Position numbers and translations under genes: made by a program. From contig CASFDI010000013.1 in the NCBI GenBank assembly GCA_949293405.1, positions 1 through 44,248 on the forward strand: a stretch of 44,248 nucleotides of DNA, written 5' to 3'. The notes under the pieces were generated by a model. The model was not told the DNA's origin. It did no database searches and saw only the letters and a program-made list of their open reading frames with translations. Positions 32,629-40,771 of the stretch are shown piece by piece (position 1 is the first letter of the stretch; the number at the start of each line of letters is the position of its first letter). Origin of the DNA: an uncultured bacterium (GTDB taxonomy: Bacteria > Bacillota > Clostridia > Oscillospirales > CAG-272).

Positions 32629-33914
32629 TACGCATCATCGATACACAGAAAGACGGAACAGACGATATTCTCACCCGCAATATCCAGGTGGAGTCGGGGG
32701 TGGAGGCCACTGTTACCGAAATCATTCACCGGGTCGCAGACGACGGTGACCGGGCGCTGTTTGAGTTCTCGAAGAAATTCGATCAGGCGACCCTTACCGA
32801 TCTGCGCGTATCGGAGGAAGAAATAGACGATGCGGTGCGCACACAGGATCCCGCATTTCTTGAAACGCTTCGTCTGGCTGCAGAAAACATCCGGGAATTT
32901 CACAGCAAGCAGGTCAAGGAAGGCTTTGAATTCAAGAGAGAAAACGGCGTTGTTTTAGGGCAGAAAGTTCTTCCGCTGGACCGTGTGGGCATATATGTGC
33001 CGGGCGGAACGGCAGCCTACCCCTCCACGGTCCTGATGAATGCCATTCCTGCAAAAATCGCCGGGGTCCATGAAATCGTCATGGTAACGCCTCCGGATAA
33101 AAACGGACGCATCCCGTCAAGCATTCTCGCAGCCGCCAGAGTTGCGGGTGTCAACAGAATTTTCCGGATCGGAGGCGCGCAGGCAATTGCGGCTCTGGCG
33201 CTGGGCACCGAATCGGTACCGAAAGTCGACAAGATCGTCGGCCCCGGAAATGTATATGTCGCCACCGCCAAGCGCCTGCTGTTCGGCACGGTTGATATTG
33301 ATATGATTGCCGGACCGAGTGAAATTCTGGTGCTTGCAGATCAACGCACCGATCCCGCACTTGCCGCTGCCGATCTGCTCTCCCAGGCCGAGCATGATAA
33401 ACTGGCAAGTGCAGTCCTGGTTACCACTTCTATTCAGCTTGCGCTTGCCGTTTCGGATGAACTGGAAAAACAGATTCCGCAGCTGCCGCGTGCGGAGATC
33501 GCGCGCGCCTCCATTGACCGCAACGGCCGTATCGTGGTCGCCGCCACAATGGACGAGGCAATTGAACTTGCCAACAGAATTGCTCCGGAGCATCTGGAAA
33601 TATCAACGGATAATCCCTTTGAAATTCTGCCCCGTATCCGCAATGCCGGTTCGGTCTTCCTCGGGCGCAATGTACCGGAAGCGCTGGGCGACTATTTTGC
33701 CGGTACCAACCACACGCTGCCCACATCGGGTACTGCGCGTTTCTCTTCCCCTCTTTCGGTAGATGATTTCGTGAAACGCATGTCCTATATCTACTACACA
33801 GACGAAGCCCTGCGTGCGGACGGCCCGCATGTGGTGCGCTTCGCCAGACAGGAAGGCCTTGACGCCCATGCGGAAAGCGTTGCCAGACGCCTGCGCCTGA
33901 TGGAGGAGTCATGA
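32625..33914 (+). CDS. hisD: Histidinol dehydrogenase
   Basis: A zinc- and NAD-dependent enzyme for the last two oxidations, from L-histidinol to L-histidine. The 429-residue protein has VGPGNVYVATAKRLLFG (NAD region), DLLSQAEHDKLA with the zinc ligands Gln and His, and IAPEHLE with the catalytic Glu-His. Length and motifs are complete. It has 4-bp overlaps with hisG and hisC. Confidence 0.97.
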   Translation: MIRIIDTQKDGTDDILTRNIQVESGVEATVTEIIHRVADDGDRALFEFSKKFDQATLTDLRVSEEEIDDAVRTQDPAFLETLRLAAENIREFHSKQVKEGFEFKRENGVVLGQKVLPLDRVGIYVPGGTAAYPSTVLMNAIPAKIAGVHEIVMVTPPDKNGRIPSSILAAARVAGVNRIFRIGGAQAIAALALGTESVPKVDKIVGPGNVYVATAKRLLFGTVDIDMIAGPSEILVLADQRTDPALAAADLLSQAEHDKLASAVLVTTSIQLALAVSDELEKQIPQLPRAEIARASIDRNGRIVVAATMDEAIELANRIAPEHLEISTDNPFEILPRIRNAGSVFLGRNVPEALGDYFAGTNHTLPTSGTARFSSPLSVDDFVKRMSYIYYTDEALRADGPHVVRFARQEGLDAHAESVARRLRLMEES

Positions 33915-34978
33915 GCCGATATCTGATTTCAAGACTGCAGACGCTTGAGCCGTACACACCGGGAGAACAACTGAACGACCGGTCTTATGTTAAACTCAAT
34001 ACCAATGAATCCCCTTTTCCGCCCGCGCCCGGGGTTGCAGCGGCACTCGCCGATACGGCATCCCTGCGACTGGAGCGCTACCCGGACCCCGGTCAGCATG
34101 CCCTGCGTGCCGAACTGGCACGGGCATATGGGCTGACTCCCGACATGGTCTGCTGCGCCAACGGATCCGATGATCTGCTTGGCTGGAGTTTTCTGCTGTA
34201 CGGATCGGGCGGAAAAATGTACTGCCCGGATATTACATACAGTTTTTATCGCGTTTTTGCGCAGTTGTTTTCAGTAGAGCTGTGTGAGATACCGCTTGAA
34301 GAGGACTTTTCCATATGTCCGGAACGGTATTTCGGTCTCGGCGCCCCCATCGTGATTGCCAACCCGAACGCCCCTACCGGACTGGCGCTGTCGCGTGCGG
34401 ATATTCGCCGCATCCTGGATGCCAACCCTGCCGTGCCGGTTATCATCGATGAGGCCTATGTGGATTTCGGTGGGGAGAGCGCGGTGCCCCTGCTGGCTGA
34501 ATATCCCAACCTGATTGTGATCGGAACCTTTTCCAAGAGCCGGTCGCTTGCCGGACTGCGGTGCGGATTCGTCTTTGCCAATCCGGAAGTCATCTCGGAT
34601 TACGATCGCGTACGCTGCTCCTTCAATCCTTACAATCTGAGTTCACAAACCATGGCCGCGGCCATCGCGGCAGTGCGCGACGCGCCTTACTACGCCCGCT
34701 GTATCCGGGAAATCATCAGAGTCCGCGCACTTGCGGCGCAACGCTTCCGGGACCTGGGATGTGTCTGCACGGATTCCAAAGCCAATTTTCTGTTTGTCAG
34801 CCATCCGCATTTCCCTGCCTGCGATCTGTACCGGGCTCTGAAGGCTGACGGCGTACTGGTCCGGTATTTTCCCGCACCGCGCATTGACCGCTATCTGCGC
34901 GTCAGTATCGGGACTGCGGAACAGATGGAGCGCCTTTTCGATTCTTTCATCAATATCACAAAGGAGACAAACCTATGA
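33911..34978 (+). CDS. hisC: Histidinol-phosphate aminotransferase
   Basis: A PLP-dependent class I/II aminotransferase that makes histidinol phosphate from imidazole acetol phosphate and glutamate. The 355 residues include NTNESP, ANGSDDLL, NPNAPTG, DEAYVDFG and the PLP-binding Lys at K209 in TFSKSRSLAGLR. It is coupled by 4-bp overlaps to hisD and hisB. Confidence 0.97.
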   Translation: MSRYLISRLQTLEPYTPGEQLNDRSYVKLNTNESPFPPAPGVAAALADTASLRLERYPDPGQHALRAELARAYGLTPDMVCCANGSDDLLGWSFLLYGSGGKMYCPDITYSFYRVFAQLFSVELCEIPLEEDFSICPERYFGLGAPIVIANPNAPTGLALSRADIRRILDANPAVPVIIDEAYVDFGGESAVPLLAEYPNLIVIGTFSKSRSLAGLRCGFVFANPEVISDYDRVRCSFNPYNLSSQTMAAAIAAVRDAPYYARCIREIIRVRALAAQRFRDLGCVCTDSKANFLFVSHPHFPACDLYRALKADGVLVRYFPAPRIDRYLRVSIGTAEQMERLFDSFINITKETNL

Positions 34979-35568
34979 AGCGCACAGCTTCGCTCTCCCG
35001 TAAAACCGCGGAGACCGACATCTCCCTCACGGTATGTATTGACGGCACCGGTCTTGCTCAAATCGAGTCCGGGTGCGGCTTTCTCGACCATATGCTGCAA
35101 CTCTTCGCACGGCACAGCGGTATGGATCTGACGCTCTCCTGCAAGGGAGATACCCGGGTGGACGATCACCACACAGTAGAAGATATCGGGATCGTACTCG
35201 GGCAGGCGCTGCACGATGCACTGGGTAACAAGGCGGGCATCCGCCGCTACGGCTCGCTTATTCTGCCGATGGACGAGGCTCTTGTCCTGTGTGCGCTGGA
35301 TCTGTCCGGGCGCGCATATCTTGCCTACGACGCAGGTGACATCCATCCGCGTGTCGGCACTTTCGACACCGAACTTGCCGAAGAATTTTTCCAGGCACTC
35401 ACCAGAACGATGGGGATCACCCTGCACATTCGCACCATGGCGGGCAGAAATACCCATCATATTCTGGAAGCAATTTTCAAAGCTTTCGCGCGTGCGCTCA
35501 AGGAAGCGACCGCAGTTGATCCTGCCGCCGGCGGGCGGATTCCTTCCACAAAGGGGACACTGGTATGA
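34975..35568 (+). CDS. hisB: Imidazoleglycerol-phosphate dehydratase
   Basis: The manganese-dependent dehydratase of step six. The 197-residue monofunctional form has GCGFLDHML, DDHHTVEDIGI with the metal ligands, and NTHHILEAIFKAFARAL near the C-terminus. No phosphatase domain is fused; that activity comes from the PHP protein at the operon end. Confidence 0.97.
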   Translation: MKRTASLSRKTAETDISLTVCIDGTGLAQIESGCGFLDHMLQLFARHSGMDLTLSCKGDTRVDDHHTVEDIGIVLGQALHDALGNKAGIRRYGSLILPMDEALVLCALDLSGRAYLAYDAGDIHPRVGTFDTELAEEFFQALTRTMGITLHIRTMAGRNTHHILEAIFKAFARALKEATAVDPAAGGRIPSTKGTLV

Positions 35569-36194
35569 AACTGGTTGTTGTCGATTACGGTTGCGGAAAC
35601 CTGTTTTCCCTGCTCTGTTCCCTGCGTTATATCGGGGCAGATGCTTCTGTAAGCGCCGATCCGCAAGAGGTTCTCTCCGCAGACCGCATCATTCTGCCGG
35701 GGGTGGGTGCGTTCGGCGATGCAGCTGATTTGCTGGAGCGTTCCGGCATGAAAGAGGCGGTGCTCGCCGCCGCCCGTGCCGGAAAACCGTTGCTGGGCAT
35801 CTGCGTCGGGATGCAGCTGCTTTTTGAGCGCAGTTATGAGTTCGGCGTACATGCGGGCCTCGGACTGTTGCCGGGTGAGATCAGACCGCTTGCAGGCCGC
35901 ATTCCTGATTATCTGCCTGTACCGCATATGGGTTGGAACAAACTGCTGATTCACCGGCAGGACGATCCGCTGGTCGGACAGTTCCGGACTGATCCGTACT
36001 TTTATTTTGTTCACTCCTTCTACGCCTGCCGGTGCGACCGTTATGTGACAGCATCCGCCGATTACGGAGTGAGCATCCCTGCCGTTGTACGCAAGGGAGC
36101 GGTGTACGGTACCCAGTTCCACCCGGAGAAGAGCGGCGAAAACGGCCTTTCGCTTCTGCGGGCATTCACCTCGGAAGGAGTCAGGCTTGCATGA
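35565..36194 (+). CDS. hisH: Imidazole glycerol phosphate synthase, glutamine amidotransferase subunit
   Basis: Releases ammonia from glutamine and channels it to HisF. The 209-residue class I amidotransferase has the catalytic triad Cys80 in GICVGMQ and His186/Glu188 in QFHPEKSG. YGCGNL at the start is typical. It overlaps hisB and hisA by 4 bases each. Confidence 0.97.
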   Translation: MKLVVVDYGCGNLFSLLCSLRYIGADASVSADPQEVLSADRIILPGVGAFGDAADLLERSGMKEAVLAAARAGKPLLGICVGMQLLFERSYEFGVHAGLGLLPGEIRPLAGRIPDYLPVPHMGWNKLLIHRQDDPLVGQFRTDPYFYFVHSFYACRCDRYVTASADYGVSIPAVVRKGAVYGTQFHPEKSGENGLSLLRAFTSEGVRLA

Positions 36195-36916
36195 TACAGA
36201 TTTATCCTGCCATCGATCTCTCGGGCGGACGGGTGGTGCGCCTGACACAGGGCGACTATGACCGTATGACCGTCTATTCGGACTCTCCCCTGGATACGGC
36301 GCGGGCTTTCCTGGAAGCGGGCGCGACACACCTGCATGTCGTGGACCTCGATGGTGCCAAGGACGGCACTCTTGCCAATCAGAAAGCCATCGCCGGGATT
36401 GCCTCACTTGGCAGTTTTACCATGCAGGTGGGAGGCGGAATCCGCAGTCGCGACCGTATTTTGCGGTATCTTGATGCCGGGGTCAGCCGGGTGATTCTCG
36501 GTACGGTCGCAGTACGGGATCCGGACTTTGTGAAACGGTCGGTGGATGAGTTCGGAGCACGGATTGCCGTCGGGGTAGATGCGCGCGACGGTATGGTTGC
36601 CGTAAACGGATGGCTTGAAAAAACATCCATATCTGCCTTTGATTTTTGCCTGGAATTGCAGAAAAACGGGGTTGAGACCATTATTTACACCGATATTTCA
36701 AAAGACGGAAATCTGACCGGGACAAATCTGCAGCTGTATCGGAAACTGGCGCAGGTAACTTCCCTGCATATCATTGCATCAGGGGGGATCACATACGAAG
36801 AGGAAGTGCTGGAGCTTGATCGGATGGGCATTTACGGTGCGATCCTCGGAAAAGCGCTCTATGCCGGGAAACTGGACCTGCGCCGCGTGTTGCAACTGAC
36901 GAAAGGAGAAAGCTGA
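36191..36916 (+). CDS. hisA: ProFAR isomerase
   Basis: A (beta/alpha)8-barrel isomerase that opens the ribose ring of ProFAR. The 241 residues begin MIQIYPAIDLSGGRVVRL with the catalytic Asp9; the second Asp is in YTDISKDGNLTG, and VGGGIRSRD binds phosphate. The start at 36191 overlaps the hisH stop (ATGA); the frame is open further upstream inside hisH, but homologues start here. Confidence 0.96.
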   Translation: MIQIYPAIDLSGGRVVRLTQGDYDRMTVYSDSPLDTARAFLEAGATHLHVVDLDGAKDGTLANQKAIAGIASLGSFTMQVGGGIRSRDRILRYLDAGVSRVILGTVAVRDPDFVKRSVDEFGARIAVGVDARDGMVAVNGWLEKTSISAFDFCLELQKNGVETIIYTDISKDGNLTGTNLQLYRKLAQVTSLHIIASGGITYEEEVLELDRMGIYGAILGKALYAGKLDLRRVLQLTKGES

Positions 36917-36917
36917 C

Positions 36918-37673
36918 ATGCTCACCAAACGTATCATTCCCTGCCTTGATATCCGTGACGGCATGGTGGTCAAGGGGGTCAATTTTTCCGGAATCCGCAC
37001 AGTTGCTTCCCCGATTGACCTTGCGCGGTTCTACAACCGGAGCCTTGCGGATGAGTTGGTTTTTTACGATATTACCGCATCCGCTGAGGGGCGGGCGCTG
37101 TTCACCGATGTACTCAAGTCGGTAGCATCCGAAATCTTCATCCCTCTGACGGTCGGAGGCGGAATCAACGCGGTCTCGGACTTTGAACGGGTGCTCAACT
37201 GCGGCGCCGATAAGGTCTCGGTCAACTCAGGGGCGCTCGCCTCTCCCGAACTGATCGGAGAAGCCGCCAAGAAATACGGTTCCCAGTGCGTCGTGCTTTC
37301 GATGGATGTCAAACGCGTGGACGGCGTGTTCCGTGTCTTCAGCAAAGGCGGTCGCGAGATGACCGACAAAGAGGCAGTCGCATGGGCCGTAGAAGGACAG
37401 GAACGCGGTGCCGGTGAGCTGGTCATCAACAGTATTGACACCGACGGTATGAAGGGCGGTTTTGATCTGGAAATGCTATCTGCCATTTCCTCCAGAGTCC
37501 GTATTCCCATTATCGCGAGCGGCGGAGCAGGATGCCGGGAAGATTTCCGCACGCTTTTCCGCGCAGGCTGTGCAGACGCCGGCCTTGCAGCGTCCATTTT
37601 CCACTATGAAGAACTTCTGATACCGGATCTCAAGCACTATCTTGCTGCTGAGGGCATCCCGGTACGCCTGTAA
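36918..37673 (+). CDS. hisF: Imidazole glycerol phosphate synthase, cyclase subunit
   Basis: The barrel partner of HisH that forms imidazole glycerol phosphate and AICAR. The 251 residues begin with LTKRIIPCLDIRDGMVVKGV (catalytic Asp11), then VGGGINAVSDF, and the second Asp in INSIDTDGMKGGFD. ASGGAG binds phosphate. It starts one base after the hisA stop. Confidence 0.97.
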   Translation: MLTKRIIPCLDIRDGMVVKGVNFSGIRTVASPIDLARFYNRSLADELVFYDITASAEGRALFTDVLKSVASEIFIPLTVGGGINAVSDFERVLNCGADKVSVNSGALASPELIGEAAKKYGSQCVVLSMDVKRVDGVFRVFSKGGREMTDKEAVAWAVEGQERGAGELVINSIDTDGMKGGFDLEMLSAISSRVRIPIIASGGAGCREDFRTLFRAGCADAGLAASIFHYEELLIPDLKHYLAAEGIPVRL

Positions 37674-37682
37674 GGAGGAACT

Positions 37683-38342
37683 ATGAATCAGACAAATCTG
37701 ACCCCCGACAGCCTGAAATACGGCCAAGACGGCCTGATCCCGGCTGTTATTGTTGACTTTTACAGCAAGCAGGTACTGATGCTTGCCTACATGAATCAGG
37801 AAAGCCTGAAGATCACCATGGAGGAAGGGACCACCTGTTTTTACAGCCGCAGCCGCTCCTGCCTGTGGCGCAAGGGTGAAACATCCGGAAACCGTCAGCA
37901 TGTGATTTCCATCCGCACCGATTGCGACCTGGACACGCTTCTGATCGAAGTGATCAAGGACGGCCCCGCCTGCCATACGGGCGCGGAAAGCTGTTTCTTC
38001 AACACCGTGCTGGAACCGGATGCCTCCTGCGAATTTTCATATGAAGGGCTCTACGCCATGCTTGCCGACCGGAAGAAAAATCCGAAGGAAGGATCGTACA
38101 CCACCTATCTTTATCAGAAAGGGCTGGATAAAATCCTGAAAAAGGTCGGCGAGGAGTGCACAGAGGTCATTATCGGCGCCAAGGCGGAAGACCGCGACGA
38201 GACCATATACGAAATTGCAGACCTGCTCTATCACCTCATGGTGCTGATGGTAGAGACCGGAATCTCACTGGATGATGTCAGAGGCGAATTGGCAAAACGG
38301 CATGTAATCGATCATAAAGTCAAGCAGGAGCGCATGCAATGA
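37683..38342 (+). CDS. hisIE: Bifunctional phosphoribosyl-AMP cyclohydrolase / phosphoribosyl-ATP pyrophosphatase
   Basis: Carries out steps two and three of the pathway in one 219-residue protein. The N-terminal HisI domain (about 1-115) has [12 protein letters not shown], the metal and zinc ligands in TDCDLDTLL, and [12 protein letters not shown]. The C-terminal HisE domain (about 120-219) has [36 protein letters not shown], the Glu-rich pyrophosphatase motif. The ribosome binding site is AAGGAGG; there is a 4-bp overlap with the next gene. Confidence 0.97.
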   Translation: MNQTNLTPDSLKYGQDGLIPAVIVDFYSKQVLMLAYMNQESLKITMEEGTTCFYSRSRSCLWRKGETSGNRQHVISIRTDCDLDTLLIEVIKDGPACHTGAESCFFNTVLEPDASCEFSYEGLYAMLADRKKNPKEGSYTTYLYQKGLDKILKKVGEECTEVIIGAKAEDRDETIYEIADLLYHLMVLMVETGISLDDVRGELAKRHVIDHKVKQERMQ

Positions 38343-39160
38343 TCGCCTTGTCCGACTGCCATGTGCATACGCACTATTGTGACGGCACCGGCGAACCGGA
38401 GGAATTTGTCAGCCGGGCGCTCCGGATCGGATTATGCACACTTGGCTTTTCGGCACATTCCCCGCTCCCTTACCCGAACAGCTATGCCATGCCTGCAAGC
38501 GCCGTATCCTCCTACCTCTCGGAAATACATGCACTGAAACAACGCTACAGAGGTCAGATTGAAATCCTGACGGGCATGGAATTTGATCTGGATACGCGCT
38601 CTGTTCCGGTTGGAGTGGATTATCTGATCGGATCGGTTCATCAGTTGCATCCGGGCGGCAGAATTTACGCATTGGATGATACTCCCGAAATCCTCTCATC
38701 CTGTTTTGAGTCTTACGGAAACGATGTCAACCGGTTTACCCGCGCATATTTTGATGCGGTGACCGAGTTGTGTCTGCGGCCGGAGATAACTTTTGTCGGA
38801 CATTTTGACCTGATTACCAAGTTCTTTCGTACGCGGCCTCTTTTCCCTCCTGATCATCCCGATTTCCTTGCCAACGCTGAGCGGGCAATCCGTACACTGA
38901 CCCGTGAGCGGCCGGGGCTGGTTTTCGAAGTGAATACGGGCGCCATGTCGCGCTGCGGCAACCCGTATCCCTACCCGTCCCCGTCCCTGCTGCCCATTCT
39001 GCGCCGCTATGGCGTGCCGCTGATGCTGTGCAGCGATGCACATCGTCCCGACGGTCTGACCTTTGCATTTGACCGGGCGACTGCACTGCTTCGCACTTAC
39101 GGATACACCTCTCTGATGCGTCTGAGTTCCTATGGGTTCATCCCGTATTCCATTGTATAA
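38339..39160 (+). CDS. hisK: Histidinol-phosphatase, PHP family
   Basis: Removes phosphate from L-histidinol phosphate. The 273-residue PHP-domain metal hydrolase has [13 protein letters not shown] at the start, [16 protein letters not shown] and a late [10 protein letters not shown] motif, all metal-ligand regions. It is the non-HAD type found in many Firmicutes (HisK/HisJ). It completes the pathway and ends the operon just before the perfect hairpin. Confidence 0.93.
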   Translation: MIALSDCHVHTHYCDGTGEPEEFVSRALRIGLCTLGFSAHSPLPYPNSYAMPASAVSSYLSEIHALKQRYRGQIEILTGMEFDLDTRSVPVGVDYLIGSVHQLHPGGRIYALDDTPEILSSCFESYGNDVNRFTRAYFDAVTELCLRPEITFVGHFDLITKFFRTRPLFPPDHPDFLANAERAIRTLTRERPGLVFEVNTGAMSRCGNPYPYPSPSLLPILRRYGVPLMLCSDAHRPDGLTFAFDRATALLRTYGYTSLMRLSSYGFIPYSIV

Positions 39161-39161
39161 A

Positions 39162-39206
39162 AGATCAACGAGCCGCGGTTCTCTCGGAACCGCGGCTCGT
39201 TGATCT
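39162..39206. terminator. Perfect 20-bp hairpin shared by convergent transcripts
   Basis: An uninterrupted 20-bp inverted repeat (39162-39181 with 39187-39206) with a 5-base loop. The minus-strand side is followed by TTTTA, so it should terminate the membrane protein gene. The plus side has no T-tract but directly follows hisK and may protect or weakly stop its mRNA. Confidence 0.85.
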
Positions 39207-39217
39207 GAAAATCAGAT

Positions 39218-40504
39218 TTAATCGTATGTACAGACTTCACGGTAAAAATGCCGCTCGCACAGAGACATTTCAAGTGCCAGAAGGACGAACAGATACAGGC
39301 CGCCTTCAATCGGCATGTCGGTCAGGAACACCAGGCAGATCATAACCAGAGCAACCGAGAAGCCACATTTGCCGCGCTGGTTATTCAACAGTGCGAAAAT
39401 CGCATACAGCAAGGCAAAGAATCCGAACACACCTGCACTGAGGCATACGCCGGTAAAGAGCGTCATATGGGAGACAGCCCCTTCTGCTACCGCTGCATTC
39501 ATACCGGTGCCTGACGCATATGCCCCGATATTGCCTAGTCCCACACCGAAGATGCGGAACCGGTTCGGCAATGTTTCAAAATACTGCAATCCGGAGAACA
39601 TGCGCTCGGTTGAAAGGGTGTCGGCAAAGGCCCTCTGCAGGACCGGCCCCAGAATGCCGTCCGCCAGAAGAAAGGTCACCACGCCAACCGTCAGAAGAAA
39701 GAAGACCACCTGCGTGATCAGAGTGCCGATGTACTGATGCGTGATACGGTACACCGTGTTGTACGGTGCGCGCCAGAACAGAATGATCATGGAAAGGATC
39801 ATCAGGCACCAGAGCAGGACGGTACCGAATACCGCGAACGGCAGTCCGGTCACAACCAGGGCGCCGGTCAGAATCAGTGAACAGACATAGAACATCCCGC
39901 GGAACGCATTGCGGTTCCAGAGCAGGCAGACCGCCAGCGCGGGAAGCAGATAGTATGCCATGCGCTCCGGCGTGAGAAATACGGAAGTGGGTACATTGCT
40001 GTCAAGAAACGCCGTTTCGCCCTCTCCTGCAAATGCGAGCCACTCGCGGAAAATGGCATTGGGCAGACGCACCGTGGTCCAGGTCACCAGACATTTCTGC
40101 ACCAGATAATACAGAGCGGAAAGGGTGGCGAATGTAACCAGCGCGTGTGCACCTACATAGAAATCAAATCCATCCCGTGCCGAATACAGAAGCATGAAAA
40201 AGGTCACCAGTTCAATCACAGGCCGCGCGGCATTTAAGAATGTGGAAGCATCCGTTGCGGCGGTACTGTACACGGTAGTCAGAATAAGCACCGCGGTAAG
40301 CAGGAAAAATCCGGAAAAGCGATACAGCTTCACTCCGGTGAGTCCCCCTTCCCCGATCAGCAGCAGGAAGACCAGCACCGTCAACGGCAGCATAATCAGT
40401 TCTCCCAGGCTGAAATACTCGGAAAGAACCGGAATCTGCCCCGGAATTCTGATTTGGCTGAGCAAAGGAAACAGAACCAGAAGTATCGAGTATATTTTTT
40501 TCAT
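39218..40504 (-). CDS. Wzy/O-antigen-ligase-like polytopic membrane protein
   Basis: A 428-residue protein with about 11 hydrophobic segments and a longer outside loop (about residues 285-345) containing RFRIFGVGLGN. That arrangement is typical of the Wzy polymerase and O-antigen ligase superfamily, which joins lipid-linked oligosaccharides. No glycosyltransferase or flippase gene is nearby, so the substrate cannot be guessed. The ribosome binding site is weak (GAGAGAG). It has its own perfect consensus promoter and the hairpin terminator at 39162-39206. Family assignment is from topology and one motif only. Confidence 0.55.
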   Translation of the reverse strand: MKKIYSILLVLFPLLSQIRIPGQIPVLSEYFSLGELIMLPLTVLVFLLLIGEGGLTGVKLYRFSGFFLLTAVLILTTVYSTAATDASTFLNAARPVIELVTFFMLLYSARDGFDFYVGAHALVTFATLSALYYLVQKCLVTWTTVRLPNAIFREWLAFAGEGETAFLDSNVPTSVFLTPERMAYYLLPALAVCLLWNRNAFRGMFYVCSLILTGALVVTGLPFAVFGTVLLWCLMILSMIILFWRAPYNTVYRITHQYIGTLITQVVFFLLTVGVVTFLLADGILGPVLQRAFADTLSTERMFSGLQYFETLPNRFRIFGVGLGNIGAYASGTGMNAAVAEGAVSHMTLFTGVCLSAGVFGFFALLYAIFALLNNQRGKCGFSVALVMICLVFLTDMPIEGGLYLFVLLALEMSLCERHFYREVCTYD

Positions 40505-40564
40505 AATGTTTGCTCTCTCTGACCTGTAGTGTTTTTTACTTTACGGACTTTGCTGTCTGTAATC

Positions 40565-40593
40565 ATTATAAATCATTTTCTCATATTTGTCAA
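40565..40593 (-). promoter_or_regulatory. Perfect consensus promoter of the Wzy-like gene
   Basis: TTGACA (40588-40593), 17 bases, TATAAT (40565-40570) on the minus strand, about 60 bases upstream of the start codon. No operator-like repeat is obvious around it. Confidence 0.88.
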
Positions 40594-40646
40594 GGTTTGT
40601 CAGGCGATACGGGACTTATCCCCTCTGTCGGTCCGTACCGAAACGG

Positions 40647-40680
40647 AAAACCGGAGCCGGCAGAAATATGCCGACCCCGG
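40647..40680 (-). terminator. Terminator of the EF-G-like gene
   Basis: A 12-bp GC-rich stem, ccggagccggca/tgccgaccccgg with two G-T pairs (40651-40662 with 40669-40680), followed by TTTT on the minus strand. Confidence 0.85.
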
Positions 40681-40771
40681 CGCCAATAATAATACGGAAG
40701 AATCTCCCGGCGCATCCGGCTGCGGCGTCTGCCACCGCACATCCGGCACCGCTTTGTTTGTCTTTGGTTGT

